DNA from: Candidatus Scatousia excrementipullorum
GTDB taxonomy: Bacteria; Cyanobacteriota; Vampirovibrionia; Gastranaerophilales; Gastranaerophilaceae
DNA: 14,821 bases
Assembly (NCBI GenBank): GCA_017694215.1
Contig: JADIND010000014.1
Span: forward strand, 1 to 14,821
Direction: 5' to 3'
Shown: positions 1-6,446 of the stretch, one piece after another
How positions within the stretch are numbered: position 1 is the stretch's first letter
How the letters are laid out: the number at the start of each line of letters is the position of its first letter
Program-made: the position numbers and the translations under genes
Notes under the pieces: model-generated
Told to the model about the DNA's origin: nothing
Databases searched by the model: none
What the model saw: the letters and a program-made list of their open reading frames with translations, nothing else

Positions 1-27
1 GGGCTCGGAGATGTGTATAAGAGACAG
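1..27. other. Residual Nextera (Tn5) sequencing adapter
   Basis: Bases 9-27 read AGATGTGTATAAGAGACAG, the 19-bp Tn5 mosaic end used in Nextera libraries. The preceding GGGCTCGG matches the end of the Nextera read-2 adapter arm. This is library-construction sequence and not genomic DNA. It marks position 1 as a contig end and means that nothing upstream of base 28 can be interpreted. Confidence 0.97.
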
Positions 28-29
28 CT

Positions 30-269
30 ACTTCTCTGTACAATATTAAAATAAACGGTGCCTTTGTTATTGGCGGCAAAGACAACATGGCAGGAGGCGA
101 CCCGAAAGGATTTATGGAAAAAATCAATTCATATTGCAAACATCCCGCACAAAACAGAATAATTGTAGTACCTGATGCATCACATATTTTCTACGGCAAA
201 CATAATGAATACGCCTCTGTGATAATGGATTGTATTGAAAAGCATTTAGGCACATTGCAAAATGTTTAA
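30..269 (+). CDS. C-terminal fragment of an alpha/beta-hydrolase-like protein (5' truncated)
   Basis: The reading frame is open from the adapter junction (first whole codon at 30) to the TAA at 267-269, giving 79 residues. The ATG at 87 is internal, because the upstream codons in the same frame are open and protein-like. The fragment shows a beta strand leading to GGKDN and, about 45 residues later, a strand plus DASHIFYGKH. This is the usual spacing of the acid and histidine of an alpha/beta-hydrolase catalytic triad, followed by the final helix. The nucleophile region lies beyond the contig end, so substrate and subfamily cannot be stated. The family call is inferred from these two motifs only. 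The gene converges on the minus-strand operon across a shared terminator. Confidence 0.6.
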   Translation, partial: TSLYNIKINGAFVIGGKDNMAGGDPKGFMEKINSYCKHPAQNRIIVVPDASHIFYGKHNEYASVIMDCIEKHLGTLQNV

Positions 270-288
270 TTCATAACCCCGAAACTGA

Positions 289-324
289 AAAAACTGTCTT
301 TTTATTACTAAAAAGGCAGTTTTT
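289..324. terminator. Bidirectional intrinsic terminator between converging genes
   Basis: Two 15-nt arms (289-303 and 310-324) pair completely apart from one G-T wobble, around a 6-nt loop (304-309). The core is ACTGTC/GGCAGT, flanked by A runs on the left and T runs on the right, so each strand has a U-tract after the stem. It lies 19 nt after the hydrolase stop. The TAA of the minus-strand cysteine-cluster gene (323-325) overlaps its edge. It therefore probably ends both transcripts, including the nine-gene operon. Confidence 0.88.
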
Positions 325-979
325 ATTTTAATACCCTGGAATTTTCATTTTTTCCTTCCAAAATTTCAAACGGATTAAAACCTAAACTTTCATTATCAAG
401 GAACCAATCAATAAGAGGTTTTATATCACCGAATTCAAATCCGAAAGTTTTCTCAAAATCAGGATCCGTCAGAAAATAATAGTTAACATTATACGCGGAA
501 GGAATTTCTTTAAATCCGGAAGCTTTAAATTTTTCAGGAGATATCATATGCGTTTCCTCATCAATAACATTTGAACAGTTCATCCCCTGATAACAACAAA
601 ACGGGACTTTTACTCTGCCGTCCGTACCGATATTCATCAAACCGAAAGAGCGGCATATAATTCCCCTGTAGTTGTAAACAGCACAGACATTATCTATCAA
701 AAAAGGACAGGAATATTTAAAGGTTTCGGCATTAAACATTGAACGTTCTTTCAGCACAGACTGAATATTTTTAAGAATATTTTTTTTGATATCTTTATCC
801 AGCAAAGATACTCCTGACATTAAATATTGAAATTCAATCTTTGTATAAGGAAACTCCGCATTTTTACAGCACATTGCACAGCCTTTTTTACAACGAATGT
901 ATGGTTTTTGTGCTTCAAAAAATTTTGTAATTTTTGCGGTTATAAAAGCCAGATATATTAAATAATTATTAAACATCAT
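323..979 (-). CDS. YkgJ-family cysteine-cluster protein
   Basis: This last gene of the operon encodes about 218 residues. Counting from a GTG at 982, residues 31-39 are CKKGCAMCC. They are followed by SCPFL..VCAVYNYRGIICR at 91-111 and a CC at 129-130. The CxxxCxxCC cluster followed by CPFL-x(n)-C-x(n)-R-x(3)-CR is the signature of the YkgJ/UPF0153 family, which is proposed to chelate zinc or an iron-sulfur cluster; its biochemical role is not established. The start is uncertain: GTG 982, ATG 979 and ATG 976 are consecutive. An AAGG sequence just upstream gives the best spacing for one of the ATGs. It lies 12-15 nt after larE, so it is probably cotranscribed. A role in metal or Fe-S supply is only an inference from its neighbours. 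Confidence 0.82.
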   Translation of the reverse strand: MMFNNYLIYLAFITAKITKFFEAQKPYIRCKKGCAMCCKNAEFPYTKIEFQYLMSGVSLLDKDIKKNILKNIQSVLKERSMFNAETFKYSCPFLIDNVCAVYNYRGIICRSFGLMNIGTDGRVKVPFCCYQGMNCSNVIDEETHMISPEKFKASGFKEIPSAYNVNYYFLTDPDFEKTFGFEFGDIKPLIDWFLDNESLGFNPFEILEGKNENSRVLK

Positions 980-994
980 CACCTTACCTAAATG

Positions 995-1777
995 CTAAAC
1001 ATCCATGCTTCCGCTCCGGAGTCCTTCCATATCGAGCGTAACATAAGTTATACCCGAATCTTTTAAATATTTTATCACACATTCTCTGACTGACCGAAAT
1101 TCGTCAAATTTAGAAAGCGGAATCTCTACACGGGCAAGATTCCCGTGAAGTCTTAGCCTGCAGGAGGCAAACCCTAAATTTTTCAGATAAATTTCACTCT
1201 TTTTAACTGTTTCAAGTTTGTCTTTTGAAAGTTTTTCACCGTACGGAAATCTCGTTGCCATACACGGTGTAGATGGTTTGTCACAATATTTTAATCCGCA
1301 AGATTTTGCATAATCTCTTATTTCCTTTTTAGTAATATCAAACGTTACAAACGGAGAAATTACACCGAGTTCTTCAAGAGCTTTCAAGCCTGGTCTGTAA
1401 GTATTCAAATCATCTGCATTTGTTCCGTCGATTACATTTTTCAAATTATTTGCTTTTGAAAAATCGCACAACTTAGAAAAAATTAGTTTTTTACAGTGAT
1501 AACATCTATCCTTCGGATTATTGCGAAGTATTTCATTGTCAAGCGGAAAAAATTCCTCAACAATATGCTTAACACCATATTCCCTGCATAAAATTTGAGC
1601 CTCAGTAATTTCCTCCTCAGTTTGAAATTCTGATTTAAAAGTAACAGCAGTGACATTCAAATCTTTACAGAGATAAAGCAGCAGAGTACTGTCAATACCC
1701 CCTGAAAAAGCAAGGCATAAGCCCTGCTCATTCAGATTTTTGAGATAAATTTTTAATTCATCAAATTTATCAGACAT
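995..1777 (-). CDS. larE: LarE, ATP-dependent sacrificial sulfur transferase for the nickel-pincer cofactor
   Basis: LarE adenylates pyridinium-3,5-biscarboxylate mononucleotide and converts its carboxylates to thiocarboxylates, before nickel insertion by LarC. In the longest frame (GTG at 1795, 266 aa) the PP-loop is SGGIDS at 31-36. RCYHCK lies at 97-102, and STPCMATRFPYG at 175-186 carries C178, which aligns with the sulfur-donating Cys176 of the Lactiplantibacillus plantarum enzyme. I prefer the ATG at 1777 (260 aa): it begins right before the family's conserved N-terminal helix, and the GTG has no ribosome site. An AAGGAG precedes the ATG but only 1-2 nt away, so coupling to the upstream gene (8-nt overlap) probably helps. 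Some LarE homologues bind a [4Fe-4S] cluster through three cysteines and recycle sulfur. Extra cysteines at 166 and 171 leave this open. Confidence 0.93.
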   Translation of the reverse strand: MSDKFDELKIYLKNLNEQGLCLAFSGGIDSTLLLYLCKDLNVTAVTFKSEFQTEEEITEAQILCREYGVKHIVEEFFPLDNEILRNNPKDRCYHCKKLIFSKLCDFSKANNLKNVIDGTNADDLNTYRPGLKALEELGVISPFVTFDITKKEIRDYAKSCGLKYCDKPSTPCMATRFPYGEKLSKDKLETVKKSEIYLKNLGFASCRLRLHGNLARVEIPLSKFDEFRSVRECVIKYLKDSGITYVTLDMEGLRSGSMDV

Positions 1778-2678
1778 TCTCCTTAACCGCCTCACTACTA
1801 ATTAATGAACAAGCAAGCCACATCACAAAACATACCGTAGCAAGCCCTGCCAGATTACCTAAAACAGAAGGCCAAGCTGCAAACACTGCCGATTTTGCCT
1901 GAACATATTCCGATAAAGAATACAGGAAAGATTGAGTCTGCATAACAACGGAATCGGAAATATTCAACAAAGACCATTCCAAACCGTCAGGTTTTTGAGA
2001 GGCGAATTGGGATATTATACCGGCAAGCAGCAGTGAAGTTCCGCCAAATATGTATGAAAGATTTTTTAAACTTACTGACCTTGCAGCTGCAACAATTAAT
2101 GCCGTCACGACACCTTCAACTACGCCTATAGGAAGATGTATTGCCTGCATTAAACCTGTAAATGTAAGAATATTACTTAATGTAATTGAACCGGATAACC
2201 AGCCTTCAATCACAACCGCGATTGAACCTAACTGTAAAGCAGCGATTGATGCAAGTAATGCACACGTAAGCGGTCTGTTCCTTTTCTCAAGAGTTTTAAA
2301 TAGTAATGGATAAGCAACAAAACAGGCCAGAAATCCCATATTAAAAATATTACAGCCAAGAGCAAGAAGCCCGCCGTCAGCAAAAAAGACAGCCTGAACC
2401 AGCAATATAGAACACATTGCAAGAAATGCAGCATAAGGCCCCATTAACACAGCAAGCAAAATTCCGCCCACAATATGTCCGCTTGAACCTGTTAACGGAA
2501 TCGCAAAATTTATCATCTGCAATGCAAATACAAGTGCAGTTACACATACAGCCGGAAAAATTTTATCTTTTGAAAACTCTTTCTTAGCTTTTTTATATGC
2601 ATAAAATGCTGATACGGCAGCAACCGCAAGCATTGGAATTCCCGTAACCGGACAAATAATACCGTTTCCAAGATGCAT
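1770..2678 (-). CDS. cbiM: CbiM/NikM-type nickel (cobalt) transporter with fused NikN (PDGLE) domain
   Basis: This is the substrate-specific membrane component of an energy-coupling-factor metal transporter, 302 aa. It starts Met-His (MHLGNG). In this family the N-terminal amine and His2 form part of the metal site, which supports the ATG at 2678; AAAGGAG precedes it with good spacing. GSSGHIVGG (64-72) supplies the conserved H68, and about six hydrophobic helices fill residues 10-222. PDGLEW at 230-235 followed by a final helix (about 265-292) is the NikN/CbiN-like PDGLE domain, so M and N are fused. Context (larB, larC, larE) makes nickel the likely ion. No T-component or ATPase gene follows. 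The NxG after MHxx replaces the commoner DGF. It begins 2 nt after larC and its ribosome site lies within the larC end. Confidence 0.88.
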   Translation of the reverse strand: MHLGNGIICPVTGIPMLAVAAVSAFYAYKKAKKEFSKDKIFPAVCVTALVFALQMINFAIPLTGSSGHIVGGILLAVLMGPYAAFLAMCSILLVQAVFFADGGLLALGCNIFNMGFLACFVAYPLLFKTLEKRNRPLTCALLASIAALQLGSIAVVIEGWLSGSITLSNILTFTGLMQAIHLPIGVVEGVVTALIVAAARSVSLKNLSYIFGGTSLLLAGIISQFASQKPDGLEWSLLNISDSVVMQTQSFLYSLSEYVQAKSAVFAAWPSVLGNLAGLATVCFVMWLACSLISSEAVKENV

Positions 2679-2680
2679 AA

Positions 2681-3469
2681 TTATTCTCCTTTCTCTTTTA
2701 TCTTCATTACTCGTAAAACAGGGTTATTATAGGGTCTTTTGCCGGCACCGTAGCCGGTTTTTTCAATAACAAATTCCTCAGGGAGCTTACTTCCGTCATA
2801 TAAAGCTGCAGCAATCGCAGCACCGGTCGGAGTAATCATCTCCCCTGCATTATCCGTAAACTTTAACGGAAGCTTATATTTTGCAGCGATTTCACAAACC
2901 GCAGGCACCGGCACAGGAAGAGTTCCATGCTGGCATTCAACAAAGCCCTGTCCTTCCGTCAATGTTGAAAAATAAACTTTTTCAGTTTTTAAATCATCAA
3001 AAAGTACTGAAAAACTGACAATATCAACAATAGAATCTATAGCTCCAACTTCATGAAAATGAACTTCACTCAAATCTTTTCCGTGAACTTTTGCCTCAGC
3101 TTCTGCTACAATCATAAAAATTTTCTTAGCAAGAGCTTTGGCACCTTCTGTTACTTCAGCCTTCTCAATAATTGCATAAACATCATCAAGATTTCTGTGT
3201 ATATGGTCATGGTGGTGATGAGCGTTCTCTTCATGATTATGATGTTCGTGATGCTGATGTCCGTGTTCATCATGACGCAAAATCACGTCAAAGTCCGTTG
3301 CCATAACAGCATTTATCGGCTTTTTAGAAATAACGTACTTAAATTCATCATTAAGATTCATTGAATTTAAAGCTTTTTCCAAATTTTCCTTACTTGCACC
3401 TAAATCAAGAAGTGCCGCAACGGACATATCACCCGAAATTCCGGATTTACATTCAAAATATAAACTCAT
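2681..3469 (-). CDS. larC: LarC N-terminal part (LarC1), nickel insertion for the NPN cofactor; no LarC2 portion
   Basis: LarC is the CTP-dependent nickel insertase that completes the nickel-pincer nucleotide. This 262-aa protein shows SGISGDM (9-15), a histidine-rich loop (about 66-91, some 15 His), VHFHEVGAIDSIVDI (136-150, split here as HFHE at 137-140) and the conserved MITPTGAA near 211-218. It stops after GYGAGKRPYNNPVLRV, where LarC1 ends in L. plantarum. There LarC2 is added by a programmed -1 frameshift, while many bacteria have one full-length protein of about 400 aa. Here the stop is followed after 2 nt by the transporter ATG, so no LarC2 coding sequence exists at this locus. GGAG lies 9 nt before the ATG, which directly abuts the larB stop. 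The identification is firm; full nickel-insertase activity is not. Confidence 0.93.
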   Translation of the reverse strand: MSLYFECKSGISGDMSVAALLDLGASKENLEKALNSMNLNDEFKYVISKKPINAVMATDFDVILRHDEHGHQHHEHHNHEENAHHHHDHIHRNLDDVYAIIEKAEVTEGAKALAKKIFMIVAEAEAKVHGKDLSEVHFHEVGAIDSIVDIVSFSVLFDDLKTEKVYFSTLTEGQGFVECQHGTLPVPVPAVCEIAAKYKLPLKFTDNAGEMITPTGAAIAAALYDGSKLPEEFVIEKTGYGAGKRPYNNPVLRVMKIKEKGE

Positions 3470-4147
3470 TTACTTTTCTCCTGATATTTTTCTGTTAATT
3501 TGATTTGCACTGTAACCTGCATTAAATCCGTTATCAATATTTACAACAGTCATACCCTCAGCACATGAGTTGAGCATAGTCAAAAGGGCAGATAGTCCGG
3601 CAAAAGAACTTCCGTATCCAACGGAAGTCGGAACCGCAATTACAGGAACATCAACGAGCCCTGCAATAATTCCGCCTAAAGCTCCCTCCATACCGGCAAC
3701 CGCAATAATCACATTTGCTTTTCTTATGTCATCAATTTTATCAAAAAGTCTGTGTATTCCGGCAACCCCGATATCATAATATTTTTTAACGTTGCTGCCA
3801 TAGAATTCTGCGGTTTCTGCCGCTTCTTCAGCAACCGGAATATCACCTGTTCCGCCTGTACATATTGCAATTTCACCGTATTTATTGATTTCTTTTTGAA
3901 TCAGCTTAACGATACGAGCCTGACTGTTATAATACAAACCGGAAAATTTTTTCTGCAACACTTGTACCTGACTTTGCGTTACACGGGTACCCAGAACATT
4001 CTGCCCCTGCTTTTGAAATTCTGAAAATATTTTCACAAGCTGCTCTTCTGTCTTGCATTCACAAAACACAGCCTCAGAACATCCTCTGCGTTTTTGTCTT
4101 TCTATATCAAGTTTTGCAAAATCAATATCTACATACTTTTCGTTCAT
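3470..4147 (-). CDS. larB: LarB, pyridinium-3,5-biscarboxylic acid mononucleotide synthase
   Basis: LarB carboxylates and hydrolyses nicotinic acid adenine dinucleotide to give the first intermediate of the nickel-pincer cofactor; its C-terminal half resembles the PurE fold. The 225-aa protein contains YVDIDFAKLDIERQKRRG (5-22), CTGGTGDIPVAEEAAET (96-112), AVAGMEGALGGI (149-160), VPTSVGYG (172-179) and NSCAEGMTVVNIDNGFNAGY (193-212). C195 aligns with the covalent-catalysis cysteine Cys221 of L. plantarum LarB. The family's usual N-terminal helix of about 20-25 residues is missing. An in-frame TAA four codons upstream of the ATG shows the short start is genuine in this sequence. AAGGAG is 12 nt from the ATG, rather far. 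The gene is separated from tatC by 44 nt, the widest gap in the operon, and that gap carries a repeated motif. Confidence 0.95.
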   Translation of the reverse strand: MNEKYVDIDFAKLDIERQKRRGCSEAVFCECKTEEQLVKIFSEFQKQGQNVLGTRVTQSQVQVLQKKFSGLYYNSQARIVKLIQKEINKYGEIAICTGGTGDIPVAEEAAETAEFYGSNVKKYYDIGVAGIHRLFDKIDDIRKANVIIAVAGMEGALGGIIAGLVDVPVIAVPTSVGYGSSFAGLSALLTMLNSCAEGMTVVNIDNGFNAGYSANQINRKISGEK

Positions 4148-4166
4148 AATTTTATATTACTCCTTG

Positions 4167-4185
4167 AGAGCAGCTATCAGTCAAG
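4167..4185 (-). promoter_or_regulatory. Copy 2 of a 19-nt operon motif, in the larB leader
   Basis: On the minus strand this reads CTTGACTGATAGCTGCTCT, matching 17 of 19 bases with the copy at 7731-7749 in the same orientation. It sits in the tatC-larB gap, ending just before the CAAGGAG ribosome site. CTTGA at its start can also pair with TCAAG at the ribosome site (4162-4166 region), a weak 5-bp helix. I could not find a convincing -10 at correct spacing for a promoter here. Protein binding site, RNA element and internal promoter all remain possible. Confidence 0.45.
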
Positions 4186-4191
4186 TATAAC

Positions 4192-4902
4192 TTACTTATT
4201 CTTTCTTGCCAGCAATAATCCCGCCTCAAACAACAAATACGTAGGAATTCCGAGCATCAGCTGGCTTACGACATCCGGCGGCGTAAGAATTGCTGCAACT
4301 ATTAAAATTCCTACAATGATATACGGACGCAAATTACTCACCGACTCATAAGATATAATATCTGATTTTATCAGTGCAATCGTTATCAAAGGTGTTTGAA
4401 ACATTATCCCGAATGCTACTGCAAGCATAAGAGCAAGACTTATTATGTTTGAAAGTCCGAACATCGGGTTAATATTAGCCGTTGAAAAACTCAATCCGAA
4501 TTTTACAACCATTGGCATTAACACAAACAAACAAAAACAGGCACCTGCAACAAACAAACCAACTGACGCCAGAACAGTTTTCTTCACAAATCTCTTTTCG
4601 TTTTCATATAGAGCCGGTAAAATAAAATCCCAGATTTTTTTTGCCATATATGGAAAACATACAATAACATCCAGAACCATTGCAGTCTTTAGCTGAATTA
4701 AAAATACTTCCATCGGGGAAAAAAAGTTAAATGCAACTTTACTATCTCCCACAATAATATCAATGAGCCAATTTAAAGCCTTTGGAGCAATATAAAGCGT
4801 AAACGGCAGCCCTACACACAGAGAAATTATGCACTTTAACAGAGTTTCTCTTAATGCCTCCAGATGAGAAATTAAACTTTCACCGTCTTCTTTTTCTGTC
4901 AT
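4192..4902 (-). CDS. tatC: TatC, receptor subunit of the twin-arginine translocase
   Basis: TatC recognises twin-arginine signal peptides and forms the core of the inner-membrane translocase for folded, often cofactor-containing proteins. This 236-aa protein has the N-terminal HLEALRE (13-19) and a first-loop FSPMEVF (61-67). Six hydrophobic segments lie near 22-40, 68-86, 109-131, 152-175, 193-207 and 212-231. The signature TPPDVVSQLMLGIPTYLLFE spans 207-226. A Gln (Q169 in FGIMFQTP) occupies the spot where the E. coli protein has Glu170. The ATG lies 6 nt after the tatA stop with no clear ribosome site, which suggests translational coupling to tatA. Its position just downstream of a Tat-signal protein suggests that the translocase serves its operon partners, though it may well serve the whole cell. 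Confidence 0.97.
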   Translation of the reverse strand: MTEKEDGESLISHLEALRETLLKCIISLCVGLPFTLYIAPKALNWLIDIIVGDSKVAFNFFSPMEVFLIQLKTAMVLDVIVCFPYMAKKIWDFILPALYENEKRFVKKTVLASVGLFVAGACFCLFVLMPMVVKFGLSFSTANINPMFGLSNIISLALMLAVAFGIMFQTPLITIALIKSDIISYESVSNLRPYIIVGILIVAAILTPPDVVSQLMLGIPTYLLFEAGLLLARKNK

Positions 4903-4908
4903 AATAGT

Positions 4909-5142
4909 TTAGTTTTCAGGTCTTTCTTTATCTTGTGACGGGTCATATTGTTCAGGTTTTTCAACCGTATTTTCAATAGCATTTTTCAACTCGGCAGCTT
5001 CATCTTTAATTATATTTTTTGCTTTTTTGTATTCATAAGATGCCCTTCCCAAAGCACGTGCTATTTCAGGGATTCTTTTCCCGCCGAATAAAAGTATTAT
5101 TACAACTAATATTAAAAGAATTTCAGTTATTCCGAGCGACAT
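4909..5142 (-). CDS. tatA: TatA/E-type twin-arginine translocase subunit
   Basis: TatA subunits polymerise around TatC to open the passage for folded substrates. The 77-aa protein has the standard layout: a short N-terminal helix crossing the membrane (about 5-20, ITEILLILVVIILLFGGKR), the FGG-hinge, an amphipathic helix (PEIARALGRASYEYKKAKN) and a charged, disordered tail ending KERPEN. A good AAAAGGAG precedes the ATG. It begins 17 nt after the Fe-S membrane protein and is followed 6 nt later by tatC. No separate tatB lies nearby, so this could be a minimal TatAC system in which one protein does both jobs. A TatB elsewhere in the genome cannot be excluded. Confidence 0.93.
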   Translation of the reverse strand: MSLGITEILLILVVIILLFGGKRIPEIARALGRASYEYKKAKNIIKDEAAELKNAIENTVEKPEQYDPSQDKERPEN

Positions 5143-5159
5143 TTATTTCTCCTTTTCTA

Positions 5160-6446
5160 TTAAAAAGTTCTCTGTTCATTAACACCGAAAATTTCTATGG
5201 CATTAAACCTGCAGGCATTTTTACATGCACCGCATCCGATACATTTTACTGCATTCAATACAGGCACTTTACCTTCCTCAATAATTATAGCATGCACAGG
5301 ACAGGCAAAAGCACACAACCCGCATTTTGAACATTTATCCTCATTAATCATTGCCATACCGATTCGTGTTTTCTGCTTTTCTTCAAGTGAAATTTTTTTG
5401 ATTGCTCCGGAAGGACAAACCTGTGAGCATTTATGGCAGTCAAATTTACAGAAGCCTTCAGAATAATCCAGATGAACGGCATTGTATGAAGAATCAGCTT
5501 TTTTTATTATTTTGTTCGGACAATTACTTACACACAAATTACAATTAAGACACCTGTTAAGAAAATCTTCTTTATTACCGGCACCTGCAGGCAGGATAAC
5601 ATCTTTTAATTTTTCAACGACCTTATCCTTCAACTCAATACCCGCTTTTATCATCCCGCCAAATACCGCAAGAGCAGCACCTGCAATAATAAGTTGACGT
5701 CGTTTCAGGCTAAATTTAATCTTCTTTGCCGGCTGAATGCCGTACTTAATTCCGCCTTGCGGACAAACACTCAAACATTTAAGACATTTTATACAAGTTT
5801 CATTATCGACAGTTTTTTCCCGTGAATTGATACATCCGGAAGGACAGTTTCTCTCGCACATTCCGCATGAAACACAAATATCAGATATATAAATCTTGTT
5901 TGGAGAAACTTTTGAAATAAGCCCGAGAATTGTTCCCACAGGACAAAAATTAGTACAAAAAATTCTGTCTTTAACAAAAATAGCAGCAATAACAAGAACA
6001 ATCGCGGCAATTCCGGTAACAGACAGCGTTTGAGCCGCCCCAAAAAGTGAGTACGGTTCAACATAACGTATTCCAAGAGCAGTTCCGCCCAAAAATATTC
6101 CCCATACAACAGCAGCAACAAAATATTTTAGCGGAAAATTCACCTGACGTGAACTTTTTGAGAATTTCTGTTTTATGAACCCGATAATTTCCTGAAAAAT
6201 TCCAAACGGACAAACCAATGAACAATAAATTCTTCCGAAAATAAACGTCACAGCAATTAGCAGTATAAGCAAAACCGCAGCCGTAATTGAAAAATCAACA
6301 ATTACCCTCTGCAACAACGGCAAAAACTGCATATCAAAAAGTTTTACGGGATAAAATATTCCCTGTATTCCAAGAAGTGCAAGGGCAAATACAACTCCGG
6401 CAAAAATTAATCTTACTTTATACAGAATTTCATTTTTATTATTCAT
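5160..6446 (-). CDS. Membrane NapH/NapG-like polyferredoxin fusion with six [4Fe-4S] motifs and an internal twin-arginine helix
   Basis: This 428-aa protein probably carries electrons across or along the inner membrane. Hydrophobic segments lie near 11-30, 46-70, 106-124 and 141-158. Two membrane-edge CxxxCP motifs (C75/C79 and C164/C168) are typical of NapH/CcoG/NosR-type quinol-linked proteins. Two ferredoxin motifs follow: C191-C194-C197-C201 and C218-C221-C224-C228. Then comes LKRRQLIIAGAALAVFGG (247-264), a fifth hydrophobic segment headed by a twin arginine and resembling a NapG Tat signal. After it come four more motifs: C299-302-305-309, C333-337-340-344, C372-375-378-382 and C402-405-408-412. 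The predicted topology puts the first pair of clusters in the cytoplasm and the last four outside. Its ATG overlaps the aldo/keto reductase stop (TAATG), implying coupled synthesis. The exact electron donor and acceptor are unknown. Confidence 0.87.
   Translation of the reverse strand: MNNKNEILYKVRLIFAGVVFALALLGIQGIFYPVKLFDMQFLPLLQRVIVDFSITAAVLLILLIAVTFIFGRIYCSLVCPFGIFQEIIGFIKQKFSKSSRQVNFPLKYFVAAVVWGIFLGGTALGIRYVEPYSLFGAAQTLSVTGIAAIVLVIAAIFVKDRIFCTNFCPVGTILGLISKVSPNKIYISDICVSCGMCERNCPSGCINSREKTVDNETCIKCLKCLSVCPQGGIKYGIQPAKKIKFSLKRRQLIIAGAALAVFGGMIKAGIELKDKVVEKLKDVILPAGAGNKEDFLNRCLNCNLCVSNCPNKIIKKADSSYNAVHLDYSEGFCKFDCHKCSQVCPSGAIKKISLEEKQKTRIGMAMINEDKCSKCGLCAFACPVHAIIIEEGKVPVLNAVKCIGCGACKNACRFNAIEIFGVNEQRTF

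Noticed and set aside
1..27. Mobile-element terminus suggested by the Tn5 mosaic end
   Set aside because: It is followed by no transposon genes and preceded by Nextera adapter bases, so it is a library artefact.
1778..1795. GTG start for larE at 1795
   Set aside because: No ribosome site precedes it, and it would lengthen the overlap with the transporter gene to 26 nt. The ATG at 1777 matches the family's N terminus better, though its ribosome site is unusually close.
2050..2313. Open frames on the strand opposite the transporter, lar, tat and RND genes
   Set aside because: They lack ribosome sites and recognisable domains, and lie wholly antisense to well-supported genes, so they are shadows.
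2660..2700. A -1 frameshift at the end of larC that would fuse LarC1 to the transporter, echoing the known LarC1/LarC2 frameshift
   Set aside because: The -1 frame is open into the transporter, but no proper X-XXY-YYZ slippery heptamer is present. The transporter has its own ribosome site and needs a free N-terminal Met-His for metal binding.
4145..4185. Internal promoter for the lar genes based on TTGACT in the larB leader
   Set aside because: The sequences at 16-19 nt spacing (AGTAAT, TAATAT) are poor -10 elements. They overlap the ribosome site or lie almost at the ATG, so I kept only the motif, not a promoter call.
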